NCBI GenBank assembly: GCA_034110465.1
Contig: JAWUZD010000006.1
Coordinates: 127,834 to 191,833, forward strand
DNA: 64,000 nucleotides
From: Aurantibacter sp034110465
GTDB lineage: Bacteria > Bacteroidota > Bacteroidia > Flavobacteriales > Flavobacteriaceae
Direction: 5' to 3'
The first letter of the stretch is position 1, and every line of letters starts with the position of its first letter. A program made the position numbers and the translations under genes. Below the pieces are notes generated by a model. The model was given only the letters and a program-made list of their open reading frames with translations, had not been told where the DNA came from and made no database searches. Positions 1 through 8,549 of this stretch are shown here, one piece after another.

Positions 1-264
1 AAACGAAGAATAGCAACTCAAGAATTTGATGCTGTAGAATTTAGAATTTCTGCTGAAGAATATGATGATACTGAAGAGCAACAATTAAAACTACTTTACC
101 AAGCTGTCCACCAATTAAACGATATAGATAAAGCTTTAGTCTTTTTATATCTTGAAGAAAAAAATTACACTGAAATCAGTGAAACTTTAGGAATTACCGA
201 AGTGAATGCACGTGTGAAAATGAATAGAGTGAAAACTAAATTAAGAAACATTTTAAATCCGTAA
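1..264 (+). CDS. RNA polymerase sigma factor, C-terminal part (sigma-70 family)
   Basis: This is the 3' end of a gene that enters from the left edge; frame 1 is open from base 1 to the TAA at 262-264. The 87 visible residues are acidic and helical and end in a region-4 helix-turn-helix (LEEKNYTEISETLGITEVN followed by a basic helix), the part of sigma-70 factors that reads the -35 element. The tail fits an ECF-type sigma factor, but region 2 lies outside the window, so the subgroup cannot be set. The next gene starts three bases after the stop. A membrane protein directly after an ECF sigma gene is a common arrangement in Flavobacteriia and suggests co-expression. Confidence 0.85.
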   Translation, partial: KRRIATQEFDAVEFRISAEEYDDTEEQQLKLLYQAVHQLNDIDKALVFLYLEEKNYTEISETLGITEVNARVKMNRVKTKLRNILNP

Positions 265-267
265 ACT

Positions 268-900
268 ATGGATGAATTAGAACTATTAAAAGGTCACTGG
301 AAACAAACCGAGAATAAACATAAAGCCTTTTCTACCAAAGACTTAACAAATATGCTTCATAAAAAGTCGTCTTCTATTGTGAAAACACTTTTCTACATAA
401 GTATTGCCGAATTAGCGTTCTGGGTAATACTAAACTTTATACCTTTTGTATCTCCAGATTACGAAGCTAAAATTAGGTCTGCTTTTGGTAGCGAAGCTAT
501 TTACACCACAATTAGTGTTTTTACTTTTGGTATTGTATTTCTGTTTATTTATTTGCTATACAAATCTTATAAAAACATTTCCACTACAGATTCTACTAAG
601 GTATTAATGCAAAACATATTAAAAACTAGAAAAATTGTAAAGTATTATGTTATTTATAATTTAACAGCCATTTTATTAACCATTCCATTTTCGTTAAGTT
701 TTTCTATTAAAAGTAACCCTAGATTAGCAAGTTCTATAGAAGGCTTTAGTAATACACAATTACTGATTTCTATATTAACCGTTGTTGCTATAGTTGGTGT
801 TGTTCTTGGTTTTTTCTGGTTATTTTACAAATTACTTTACGGTATTTTATTAAAGCAATTGAATCATAATTATAAGGAGTTGAAGAAATTAGAAGTATAA
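268..900 (+). CDS. Four-helix inner-membrane protein after sigma factor
   Basis: This 210-residue protein is of unknown function. After an acidic N-terminus there are four hydrophobic segments at about residues 36-58, 77-101, 122-147 and 163-195, with a short basic cytoplasmic tail. No catalytic motif is visible. The ATG lies three bases after the stop of the sigma-factor gene, so the two are almost certainly one transcript. By position it could be a membrane partner of the sigma factor, for example an anti-sigma-like protein, but it has no recognisable zinc-binding anti-sigma domain. That role is inference only. Confidence 0.8.
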   Translation: MDELELLKGHWKQTENKHKAFSTKDLTNMLHKKSSSIVKTLFYISIAELAFWVILNFIPFVSPDYEAKIRSAFGSEAIYTTISVFTFGIVFLFIYLLYKSYKNISTTDSTKVLMQNILKTRKIVKYYVIYNLTAILLTIPFSLSFSIKSNPRLASSIEGFSNTQLLISILTVVAIVGVVLGFFWLFYKLLYGILLKQLNHNYKELKKLEV

Positions 901-920
901 ATTAGTTTTTTTGATTTTGT

Positions 921-1026
921 AAAACTTGACTTTGTCATTTTTTTCAACTAACTTCATTTAATTGATTTTATAAAAAATTGAAACGTATTCATATCATCTA
1001 AACATATTATAATCAATTAGCAAAAA
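921..1026 (+). repeat. Leader element, copy A (shared with 28216-28314)
   Basis: This 106-bp leader ends at the start codon of a broken orphan gene. It shares several blocks, in the same order and spacing, with the leader of another orphan gene at 28216-28314: AAAACTTGACTTT at the 5' end, AAACGYATTCATATYATC in the middle, and AGCAAAAAATGA across the start codon. The gene bodies behind the two copies are unrelated. It may be a conserved promoter/5'-UTR or the flank of a gene cassette. No -7 TAnnTTTG motif is present in it. Confidence 0.6.
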
Positions 1027-1921
1027 ATGAAAATTAAAGGATTATCTATTATTGCATTAATATGTTTAGTTATAGTTTTGACCATAGACTTATCTTCATT
1101 TAAGATACCTGAGATAATTGTTGGTACAGCTAATAAGTCAGAGAATCTGAAACACACATTGTCAATTTCCTATTTAGCTAGTTATATTTTTTAAATATTT
1201 ATCTAAGAGATAGACAAGAACAAAAAGCTATTTTCCCATTGATTGCAAACAATGTAATTAGTATAATTGTCAATAACCAATCTATAATAAAAGCCTTAAA
1301 AAATCTACCTATTAATAGTTCTTTAAAAGATTCACCTTCACAAACTGAATTTAAAGAATTACTTAAAGTTGTGAATCCAAAGGATAATGCACCAATGTTT
1401 TTTAAAGATAAATCTTGGATTTATCTTTTTCAAAATAGAAGAAAAAGTACTTTAAAAACCATAGATAAGGTATTTTCTTCTGGAAAACACGTAGATGATA
1501 ATTTGCGGTTGATTTTACTTAAAATGCAATCATCTCTATATTTAAAAGAAGATTATGCTTTCAACTCTGATGATTATGATAAACAATCCTTAGAAACTTA
1601 TAACCTTGTTTTCTACAAGTATTTTACACTAATTCAAGAATTAAATGATTTTTACAAAAAAAACTTAAAAAAACATTACGAACGTAGCTTACCTAACAAA
1701 ATAAACGTACTAGTTCCAGTAGGTGACAAATTTAAACTCGAAGTAAAAGATAAGAAAGATTACTTATCAAAATAGGTGAAAATGCTAACTTAAGCTGTAT
1801 AAAAAAACATAGAGCTTTTGTATTAACTCCAAAATTCTGTGTTTATTTACAAAGTCCTCTAAATATAAAATTTGGCATTTATAGTAGAAAAGATAAAAGC
1901 AAAATATTTATATTTAGCTAA
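1027..1921 (+). pseudogene. Broken orphan membrane-anchored protein (frameshifted)
   Basis: The reading frame opens with ATG at 1027 and encodes a signal-anchor-like segment (LSIIALICLVIVLTID), then meets a stop at 1192-1194. The next frame carries on the same kind of protein (LNIYLRDRQEQKAIFPLIAN...) and is open to 1775. The switch falls in a run of six Ts at 1187-1192; one extra T would join the parts as SYIFLNIYLRDR. A third frame is open from 1754 to the TAA at 1919-1921 and may be the original C-terminus after a second slip near 1763-1770. I do not recognise the family. It is either a decaying gene or a homopolymer sequencing error. An alternative reading is a 178-residue protein starting at TTG 1239. 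Confidence 0.6.
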
Positions 1922-1996
1922 GTTATAAACCTGAAATGTAGTGCTTATCATCTGCCCTACGTTTCTTATACTTAATGTTAAACCAACCTTAAAAAC

Positions 1997-2039
1997 AAAA
2001 AAACCTCAATTAAAACTACGTTTTAATTGAGGTTTTTTT
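1997..2039. terminator. Bidirectional intrinsic terminator
   Basis: A perfect 13-bp stem (2004-2016 with 2020-2032, core CCTCAATTAAAAC) closes a three-base loop. It is flanked by an A-run on the left and a T-run on the right, so it can stop transcription from both sides. It sits between the broken gene and the convergent acyltransferase gene. Nothing else is visible between 1922 and 2079. Confidence 0.85.
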
Positions 2040-2079
2040 GTTTAAAACTGCGTATTGATTACTAAAAGACTGCAAACTA

Positions 2080-2883
2080 TTAAACAGCTCCACCACGCAA
2101 CTCATTCAATTCTTCTTGTTCTTGAATTTGTTGTGGTGTTAATACCTTTAAAAAAGATGGATGTTGCTCTATAGCATACTCTATTTTCTCAACAATATCT
2201 GCAATACTTTCGTTGTCGTAATCAATTACAAGTGGTTCTTTTATTTCAAAAGATTGTAAAATGTTTTTCTTTTTAATACGTAAGCCTTTTTTATCAAAAC
2301 TACGTCTAAAACCATCAATAACTATTGGCACTACAATTGGTTTGTAACGCTTAATAATGTGAGCGGTTCCTTTTCTAATTGGCTTAAATGGTGTTGTTGT
2401 TCCTTGTGGAAATGTAATAACCCAACCATCATCTAAAGCTTTACTAATAGCAGAAATATCGCTCATTTTAACTTGTCGGTTAACATCTTTACCTTCGCTT
2501 CTCCACGTACGTTCAATAGAAATGGAACCTACGTAAGCTAAAATTTTTGGTAAAATACCAGAACGCATCGTTTCCTTTGCTGCTACATAATACATATTAA
2601 GCTTTGGGTTCCATAGGTAACCTACATTTTTAATAGAATCTCCTCTACCTTTTAAACTTGCATTAAATACGTGAAACATAGAAACCACATCTGCAAAATA
2701 GGTTTGATGATTAGAGATAAACAAAACGTTAGTCTCTGGTAAGTTTTTTATAATTTCGGAACCTTCAATTTGTAAATCATTAAATCCTCTAAATCGTCTA
2801 TGAGACAAAGCTCCAAGAATACGAATTAGCCATTTTTTGACGAATAAATTATGTCCAAAAGGGTTTTTCTTAAATATCCCCAT
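2080..2883 (-). CDS. 1-acyl-glycerol-3-phosphate acyltransferase-like protein (PlsC family)
   Basis: This 267-residue protein belongs to the LPLAT/PlsC acyltransferase superfamily, which transfers acyl chains to lysophosphatidate or related lipids at the inner membrane. The catalytic block is NHQTYFAD at residues 58-65; His59 and Asp65 are six positions apart, one more than the classical HX4D. The second block reads FPQGTTT at 158-164, with Gln replacing the usual Glu of FPEGTR. A basic N-terminus may sit at the membrane. It lies 48 bases behind the Nudix gene on the same strand, probably in one transcript. The family call is secure, but the acceptor lipid cannot be told from sequence. Confidence 0.85.
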   Translation of the reverse strand: MGIFKKNPFGHNLFVKKWLIRILGALSHRRFRGFNDLQIEGSEIIKNLPETNVLFISNHQTYFADVVSMFHVFNASLKGRGDSIKNVGYLWNPKLNMYYVAAKETMRSGILPKILAYVGSISIERTWRSEGKDVNRQVKMSDISAISKALDDGWVITFPQGTTTPFKPIRKGTAHIIKRYKPIVVPIVIDGFRRSFDKKGLRIKKKNILQSFEIKEPLVIDYDNESIADIVEKIEYAIEQHPSFLKVLTPQQIQEQEELNELRGGAV

Positions 2884-2931
2884 AGTTTTTTTGTTGATTT
2901 TTGAGGTCGCTAATGTATAAAAATTAGAACC

Positions 2932-3573
2932 TTAAAGCACGGATTTTAGTAAGTCTTTTACCTCACTAAGCATCATTGCTGTTGCGCCCCAAACTAAATG
3001 ATTATTTAGCTCCATTGCTGGTACATTAAATTGAGACTTATCTTTTAATTGTACTTTCTTGGTTTTTAGATTATTATCATCTAAAAAATCTTGAAGCTTC
3101 ACTTCTAAAATCTCTTCCACTTCTTCATCTTGCTTTATAAATAGCGGCGTTCTTGTACTAATTCCTAGAAAAGGAGATACATAAAAATTACTTGGCGGAA
3201 TATACACTCTAGTTAAAGCTTTTAGAGGTATAATATGTTCTATAGGAACTCCAACCTCTTCAAAAGTCTCTCTTAATGCGGTGTATTCCAAGTCTTTATC
3301 TTCTAATTCTACTTTCCCACCTGGAAATCCAATTTGTGCAGAATGAACACCTTTGTACGTTTTTCTTAAAATAAGCACCAAATATGTTTGATTGCTTGCA
3401 TTTGGGTAAAATAAAGCCATAACAGCAGCTTTACGTGCGTTAATTATATTACCAGCTTGTTGCCTAATTAAATCTTCTCGATATGGCGGCACCATTTTAA
3501 GATGAGATTGTTCTGATGGAAGCGTAATATTTTTTACTTTTGAAACTAATGTAACAAATTCATCAAAATTCAT
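2932..3573 (-). CDS. Nudix hydrolase, CoA-pyrophosphatase type
   Basis: This 213-residue Nudix enzyme has its Nudix box at about residues 85-109 (GGKVELED...REtfEEvG), giving the Glu ligands for divalent metal. The preceding GVHSAQIGFPGGK is typical of the CoA-diphosphatase (NudL/YeaB) branch, which cleaves CoA or acyl-CoA to phosphopantetheine and 3',5'-ADP. The specificity is inferred from this motif. It is the upstream gene of a pair with the acyltransferase, so both may act in acyl-CoA/lipid balance. Its start codon is only two bases from that of the divergent cyclophilin gene, which means each promoter must lie within the neighbour's coding region or act at a distance. Confidence 0.85.
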   Translation of the reverse strand: MNFDEFVTLVSKVKNITLPSEQSHLKMVPPYREDLIRQQAGNIINARKAAVMALFYPNASNQTYLVLILRKTYKGVHSAQIGFPGGKVELEDKDLEYTALRETFEEVGVPIEHIIPLKALTRVYIPPSNFYVSPFLGISTRTPLFIKQDEEVEEILEVKLQDFLDDNNLKTKKVQLKDKSQFNVPAMELNNHLVWGATAMMLSEVKDLLKSVL

Positions 3574-3575
3574 TT

Positions 3576-4268
3576 ATGCGCTTATTATCTGGTTGGTTTA
3601 TTTTTTTAGCATTGTGTTCTTGTAAGAATGAACCTCCTAATCAAGAAGTAATTCAACAAAAAAACAACCTACTAGGTACTAAAGATATAAAAACAGATTC
3701 AATTAAACCTAAAACAAACGAGTTTCCGTATTTAGAAAAAACCAATGCAATGGACTTTTTTCTAGAATATGAAAAAGAAAACAAAGAACAACACGTTAGA
3801 TTAACAACAATTAAAGGTATTATTGAAATTGAATTATTTAATGAAACTAAATTCCATCGTGCTAACTTTATTTATTTAACGAAGCTTAAAGCTTTTGATA
3901 ATACACAATTCCATAGAGTTGTTAAAAATTTCATTATCCAAGGCGGAAACACGGATAATATAGAAATTGCTAGAAAACGAAGAAAAATTGGACATTACCT
4001 TTTACCTACAGATACAAAACGTGGATTTAGACACGATAGAGGCGTAATCTCTATGCCAAGTAGTGATATAGAAAATCCACATAAATTAGCATCGCCATTT
4101 GAGTTTTTTATTGTTCAAAAAGACAGTTACCATTTAGATGGCAGCTATACAATTTTTGGTAAAGTAACCAAAGGTTTAGATGTGGTAGATAAAATAAATA
4201 GTGTTGCAACAGACGAGACTGATTGGCCTTTACATAATGTCTATATTAAGAAAGTAGAGATATTTTAG
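3576..4268 (+). CDS. Lipoprotein cyclophilin-type peptidyl-prolyl isomerase
   Basis: This 230-residue protein has an N-terminal lipoprotein signal (hydrophobic stretch ending LCSCKNE, probable acyl-Cys at residue 16), a linker of about 50 residues, and a cyclophilin domain from about residue 70. FDNTQFHRVVKNFIIQGG is the classical cyclophilin core with the catalytic Arg, and FEFFIV followed by FGKVTKGLDVVDKI matches the C-terminal half. It would catalyse cis-trans prolyl isomerisation of envelope proteins in the periplasm. The ATG at 3576 is chosen because it begins the signal peptide. It diverges from the Nudix gene with a two-base gap between start codons. Confidence 0.87.
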   Translation: MRLLSGWFIFLALCSCKNEPPNQEVIQQKNNLLGTKDIKTDSIKPKTNEFPYLEKTNAMDFFLEYEKENKEQHVRLTTIKGIIEIELFNETKFHRANFIYLTKLKAFDNTQFHRVVKNFIIQGGNTDNIEIARKRRKIGHYLLPTDTKRGFRHDRGVISMPSSDIENPHKLASPFEFFIVQKDSYHLDGSYTIFGKVTKGLDVVDKINSVATDETDWPLHNVYIKKVEIF

Positions 4269-4342
4269 CTTAGTATTTTTAGTCTTTGATTTATAGAATT
4301 TATTTTCTTAATCAATTAAGATTTCTGAAAGTTTAAAAATGG

Positions 4343-4390
4343 ATTCTGCGTTACTCAATCAAGCTGAGCACAGGTGTATCGCAGAATGAC
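4343..4390. repeat. Palindromic intergenic repeat, copy 1
   Basis: ATTCTGCG at 4343-4350 is a perfect inverted match to CGCAGAAT at 4380-4387, followed by GAC. A smaller CTCA/TGAG pair (4354-4357, 4365-4368) nests inside. A shorter, diverged copy with the same ends, GATTCTGCG...GAATGACAAA, occurs at 10808-10836. It lies between convergent genes and is GC-richer than its surroundings, like REP-type elements. Confidence 0.6.
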
Positions 4391-4441
4391 AAACGGTAGA
4401 AATTAATAAATTTTTACTTAAACTTATAAACATCTTTACAT

Positions 4442-4463
4442 TTAAACAGTTAAACAGTTAAAC
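4442..4463. repeat. Short tandem repeat, TTAAACAG units
   Basis: Nearly three head-to-tail copies of the 8-bp unit TTAAACAG lie just beyond the 3' end of the TRIC-channel gene. This is a simple repeat with no evident role. Confidence 0.6.
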
Positions 4464-4475
4464 CAAAGTCCAAAC

Positions 4476-5075
4476 CTACTTATAAAGACTTGGTAAACTA
4501 ATTTTAAATTTAACGGCTATAATCCTCACTAAAATAACGACTAAACCTGCTATTATAAAAATAAGATTACTTTCTAAAGGCAATAATTTTAATAAAAAAT
4601 AGGCTACTCCACCAAGAATACAAGCGGTTGCATAAACCTCTTTTCTAAAAATTACAGGAATTTCATTACATAAAATATCTCTAATTACACCACCAAAACA
4701 AGCACTAATTGTTCCTAATGCAATACAAATTAAAGGATTTAAGCCTGCATTTATGCCTTTTTCTACACCAACAATAGTGTACAATCCAATTCCAATAGTA
4801 TCAAATAAAAACAATGATGTTCTTAGGTAATCTATTTTAGATTTAAATAAAATAGTTAAAAAAGTAGATGCTAAAATAACATAACCATAAGTCATATCTT
4901 GCATCCAATTTACTGGTGTTTCCCCAATTAAAACATCGCGTAATGTTCCGCCACCAATTGCAGTTACAAAAGCAATAATTAAAACACCAAAAGCATCCAT
5001 TCTTTTATTCATTGCTATTAAAACACCTGAAATAGCAAATGAAACGGTTCCTAAAATATCTAAAATATAAAACAT
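4476..5075 (-). CDS. TRIC-family (YadS/UPF0126) membrane channel protein
   Basis: This 199-residue integral membrane protein has six to seven hydrophobic helices. It carries two copies of the family signature, GGGTLRDVLIG near residues 41-51 and FGGVIRDIL near 127-135, reflecting the internal duplication of the YadS/TRIC fold. Prokaryotic TRIC proteins form trimeric monovalent-cation channels in the inner membrane; a role in glycine uptake has been proposed for some. Its ATG overlaps the stop of the upstream RDD gene by one base, so the two are translationally coupled. Confidence 0.88.
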   Translation of the reverse strand: MFYILDILGTVSFAISGVLIAMNKRMDAFGVLIIAFVTAIGGGTLRDVLIGETPVNWMQDMTYGYVILASTFLTILFKSKIDYLRTSLFLFDTIGIGLYTIVGVEKGINAGLNPLICIALGTISACFGGVIRDILCNEIPVIFRKEVYATACILGGVAYFLLKLLPLESNLIFIIAGLVVILVRIIAVKFKISLPSLYK

Positions 5076-5821
5076 TACATACTTTGTGTATAATAATTAT
5101 AATCTTTTAAAATGGTGGAAATAAATTCTACATCATTAGATTGCATTTGCTCTCTAACTTCTACCACATCAACAATTTTTTGTCTTAATTTAATTAAAGT
5201 GGAATAATCTTTAGAATCTCTTGCTCTAATAAAAGTATCTTTAATAATTCTAGCATCGTTATCAGATAGCTTAATTACATTAGGATAAGTTGGCTGATAC
5301 GTTTCTTCTAAATCTTCTAAAATAGTATGAGAAATATTTACTTTGTTTTTAATAGAAATTACACTTGTTCCTGCTGTAATATCTCCTAATCGTTGACTTT
5401 TTTTAGTAGAAACAATACAAATAATTCCAATAAGACCACTAAACGTATAAAAATCTATAATAAAGAAAAACCAACGTGTTATAAAATCTGGTAAAGATGC
5501 TTGGTAGCCATCAATTTTAACCACTTGGGTTTTCATTATACGCTTACCAATGGTTTGTCCGTCTAAAAGACTTTCTAAGGTTACTGTATAAAAGATGTAA
5601 GGCGTATAAAAAAATGCCATAATTGCCATTTTAGACCAACTATCCCAATCTTGTATAACATTTTGAAAGTCAAACACCTTAAAAAGCAATAACGAAATGG
5701 CTATTACATATGCTATCTTAATTATAAAATCTATTAAATAGCCTAAAATACGTTCGCCAATAGAAGCAGCTTCAAAATTAATATTAACATTTTGTGTGGT
5801 ATTTATGGCTATTTGCGTCAT
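5075..5821 (-). CDS. RDD-family membrane protein
   Basis: This 248-residue protein has an RDD domain: ASIGERILGYLIDFIIK at residues 19-35 opens the first helix, DGQTIGKRIMKTQVV lies near 87-101, and a third segment carries RLGDITAGTSVI. There are three or four transmembrane helices and a soluble acidic C-terminal tail of about 75 residues. RDD proteins are small membrane proteins of mostly unclear function; some act in ion or substrate transport. The gene is divergent from the SpoIIM-like gene that opens the MoxR operon, and this pairing is common in Bacteroidota. Confidence 0.87.
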   Translation of the reverse strand: MTQIAINTTQNVNINFEAASIGERILGYLIDFIIKIAYVIAISLLLFKVFDFQNVIQDWDSWSKMAIMAFFYTPYIFYTVTLESLLDGQTIGKRIMKTQVVKIDGYQASLPDFITRWFFFIIDFYTFSGLIGIICIVSTKKSQRLGDITAGTSVISIKNKVNISHTILEDLEETYQPTYPNVIKLSDNDARIIKDTFIRARDSKDYSTLIKLRQKIVDVVEVREQMQSNDVEFISTILKDYNYYTQSM

Positions 5822-5877
5822 TTAAAAAATTGAAATAAATTCTATTCAAATATATTTAAAAAAGTTAAAAAAATGCT

Positions 5878-5885
5878 TAGTTTTG
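5878..5885 (+). promoter_or_regulatory. Putative -7 promoter element of the MoxR operon
   Basis: TAGTTTTG fits the Bacteroidota -7 consensus TAnnTTTG. It ends seven bases before the ATG at 5893, so the transcript would have an almost absent leader. No clear -33 TTG is visible upstream. Confidence 0.45.
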
Positions 5886-5892
5886 AAACTAT

Positions 5893-6873
5893 ATGAGAGA
5901 AGTTGCTTTTATTAAACAAAACAAAGACAAATGGCTAGACTTTGAGAAAGCTATCTTTGGAAAAGAGCTTAAAAACCCAGACGAATTAGCATCTCTATAC
6001 ACGCATTTAGTTAACGATTTATCTTACGCACAAACCTACTATCCAAAAAGTAAGACCATTTTATATTTAAATAATTTGGCGGCAAAGGCTTTTCAAAAAA
6101 TATACAAAACTAAAAGACAAGATAAAAACAGGTTTATCTACTTCTTTAAGACTGAAATTCCGTTAATAATGTATGAGTATAGACGCTATGTTCTATATGC
6201 ATTTTTAATATTTGGTGTTTTTGTTGGTATTGGTTCATTATCTTCTAAGTACGACGATTCTTTTATTAGGTTAGTTCTTGGAGACGATTACGTAAATACA
6301 ACTTTAGAAAATATAAAAAATGGAGATCCAGTAGCTATTTATAAATCAGGTAGTAATTGGGGCAGTTTTATAGGTATAACACTTAATAATTTACGTGTTT
6401 GTGTAGTAAGCGTCGTTTATGGTGCTTTTGGTGGTTTTGGAACTGGTTATGTTTTAATGGAAAATGGCATTATGCTAGGCGCATTCCAATATATGTTTCA
6501 AAAAGAAGGTGTTTTATGGGAAAGTGTTCGTGGCATCTGGATTCACGGTGCAATGGAAATTTTTGCTATTGTAATTAGTGGTTCTGCTGGATTTATTATT
6601 GGTGCAAGTATTTTGTTTCCAAAAACCTATTCTAGAATCACCTCATTTAAAACAGGTTTAAAAACAGGTGTAAAAGTGCTATTAAGTGTCTTTCCATTTA
6701 TTATAGCTGCAGGTTTTTTAGAAGGTTATATTACACGATATTCTAACACAATGCCAAATTGGCTATCTGTTGGAATTATTCTTATTACATTAAGTATTAT
6801 TAGTTACTATTATATTATTTACCCACATATTATAAACAAACAACAAAATAACCAACATAATGCAATTATATAA
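5893..6873 (+). CDS. Stage II sporulation protein M (SpoIIM) family membrane protein
   Basis: This 326-residue membrane protein has a soluble helical N-terminus of about 90 residues and then five to six transmembrane helices. The SpoIIM hallmarks are FIGITLNNLRVCVVSVVYG and GIWIHGAMEIFAIVISGSAG. In non-sporulating Bacteroidota this family is the first gene of the MoxR/DUF58 operon and has no proven biochemical role; a membrane-scaffold or transport function is usual speculation. The next gene begins 14 bases before this one stops, which indicates translational coupling. Confidence 0.87.
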   Translation: MREVAFIKQNKDKWLDFEKAIFGKELKNPDELASLYTHLVNDLSYAQTYYPKSKTILYLNNLAAKAFQKIYKTKRQDKNRFIYFFKTEIPLIMYEYRRYVLYAFLIFGVFVGIGSLSSKYDDSFIRLVLGDDYVNTTLENIKNGDPVAIYKSGSNWGSFIGITLNNLRVCVVSVVYGAFGGFGTGYVLMENGIMLGAFQYMFQKEGVLWESVRGIWIHGAMEIFAIVISGSAGFIIGASILFPKTYSRITSFKTGLKTGVKVLLSVFPFIIAAGFLEGYITRYSNTMPNWLSVGIILITLSIISYYYIIYPHIINKQQNNQHNAII

Positions 6874-7810
6874 ATCTAGAGATTTTTCAGCTTTTTTTGC
6901 CGATTCGTTTACCTTTTTAAAAGAAAATGGAAAACATTTTTTTAAACACTATTTTATTATAAATGGCGCATTATTAATTGTGCTTGCAGCTTTAGGTTAT
7001 GTTTTTAGCGCCTATTTTATGCAAGATGTTTTTAATTCCGCTTATGGACTTGGAGATTCTAATAAATTTGAAAGTTTAGTTACAGAAAATACAGCCTTAT
7101 TTATTCTACTTATTATTGCCTTTGTTTTAATTGCTTTCTTTTTTAGTGCTATTTCTTACGCTTACAGTCCTATCTATTTTAAGCTTTACGAAAAAAACAA
7201 CAACTCTAATTTTGAAACATCAGATATTATAAATTCCTACAAAACACATTTAAGTAAAATTATTAAGTTTGTAATTCTAGGATTTCTATTAGCTATCCCA
7301 TTAGCCATAGCTTTTGGAATAGCAGGATTAATATTAACAGTAACCATAATTGGGATTTCGTTATTACCGTTATTAGTTGGATTATTTTCTGGTTTATACA
7401 ATGCTACTTTTTTAGAATATTTAGATAATAAACGCGGCTTTTTAGACAGTTTTGGTTATGCTTGGACTATAATAACTTCTAAATTCTGGCCTGCAGTTGG
7501 TTGTATGGGAATTTTTTATGTAATGGCTTATATTATTCAAATATCTTTAAGTATTATTCAATCTGCTTTTAATATTGGAGCGACATTAACTATTCCTACA
7601 GTAGACAATTTAGATGTTGGAGACACAGAAAGCAGTATGGCAATAATTATATTAACCGCTATACTTTATATTATTTCATTTGTAGCAAGTTTCATCTTAA
7701 ATGCCATTTTACAAATCAATCAAAGTATTGTTTATTATGGTGTTAAAGAAGATAACGACAACATAAATCTTAAAAATGATATTGATTTAATTGGTTCTAG
7801 TGAAGCGTAA
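6860..7810 (+). CDS. Multi-pass membrane protein of the MoxR operon
   Basis: This 316-residue protein has about six hydrophobic segments (near residues 30-55, 75-100, 125-150, 150-180, 205-235 and 250-280) and short acidic ends. It has no catalytic motif that I can recognise. Its place between the SpoIIM-like and DUF4129 genes, overlapping both, makes it a structural member of the same membrane module. The ATG at 6860 lies inside the end of the previous gene. Confidence 0.8.
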   Translation: MQLYKSRDFSAFFADSFTFLKENGKHFFKHYFIINGALLIVLAALGYVFSAYFMQDVFNSAYGLGDSNKFESLVTENTALFILLIIAFVLIAFFFSAISYAYSPIYFKLYEKNNNSNFETSDIINSYKTHLSKIIKFVILGFLLAIPLAIAFGIAGLILTVTIIGISLLPLLVGLFSGLYNATFLEYLDNKRGFLDSFGYAWTIITSKFWPAVGCMGIFYVMAYIIQISLSIIQSAFNIGATLTIPTVDNLDVGDTESSMAIIILTAILYIISFVASFILNAILQINQSIVYYGVKEDNDNINLKNDIDLIGSSEA

Positions 7811-8549
7811 CTTACTTTACATATTAATCTTACTTTTTATTAGTCTTTTTACTAATGAATTGTTTGCGTCTCAAAATCAAAACCCATTTAAAAACACAGA
7901 CTCTTTAATTACTGATTATTCCGATGTTAATCCGCGTAAATTTGAAGATTTAAAGAAAAAATACAACGGAGAAGAGTTTATTTACGAACGAACTACATCA
8001 GATTTAAGTTGGTGGACACGTTTTAAAATGTGGGTTTCGGAAGTCTTTAAAGATTTATTCGATTTAAAATCTGCAGGACAAGCATCTAAGCTTACAGATT
8101 ATATGATAAATATAGCTGGCGTTATTATAACGTTACTTGTTATATATTTTATTTTTAAAGCTATTATTAATAAAGAAGGCAGATGGGTTTTTGGAAAATC
8201 ATCAGATAAGAGCCTTATTCCAAACGTTTCTTTAGAACAAAATATTCACGAAACAGATTTTGAAGCTTTAATTTCTTCATCCGAAAAAGATAACAATTAC
8301 AGGTTAGTCATTCGTTATTACTACTTATGGTTACTTAAAGAACTAGCGCAAAAAGAATTAATAGATTACGACGTAGAAAAAACAAATAGCGATTACCAGT
8401 TTGAGATTAAAGACCAAACTGTTTCTAAAAAATTCGCATACACATCTTACTTGTATAATCATATCTGGTATGGCGAATTTAATATAGATGCGACTGAATT
8501 TTCAAAATCAAAAACAGCTTTTACTAACTTTTTAAATGATTTAAAATGA
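7800..8549 (+). CDS. DUF4129 domain membrane protein
   Basis: GTG at 7800 is chosen as the start because it opens directly into a signal-like segment (VKRNLLYILILLFISLF); a TTG at 7791 is the alternative. The protein has about 249 residues, with a periplasmic region, one transmembrane helix near residues 100-122 and a C-terminal cytoplasmic DUF4129 domain (LVIRYYYLWLLKELAQKELI, then a YLYNHIWYGEF segment). DUF4129 proteins accompany MoxR and DUF58 genes; the function is unknown, though the domain resembles those of glycan-related transglutaminase partners. It overlaps its neighbours on both sides, by 11 and 4 bases. Confidence 0.82.
   Translation: MKRNLLYILILLFISLFTNELFASQNQNPFKNTDSLITDYSDVNPRKFEDLKKKYNGEEFIYERTTSDLSWWTRFKMWVSEVFKDLFDLKSAGQASKLTDYMINIAGVIITLLVIYFIFKAIINKEGRWVFGKSSDKSLIPNVSLEQNIHETDFEALISSSEKDNNYRLVIRYYYLWLLKELAQKELIDYDVEKTNSDYQFEIKDQTVSKKFAYTSYLYNHIWYGEFNIDATEFSKSKTAFTNFLNDLK

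Noticed and set aside
7791..7799. TTG start for the DUF4129 gene
   Set aside because: The GTG at 7800 opens directly into the signal-like segment and gives a more usual overlap with the previous gene.
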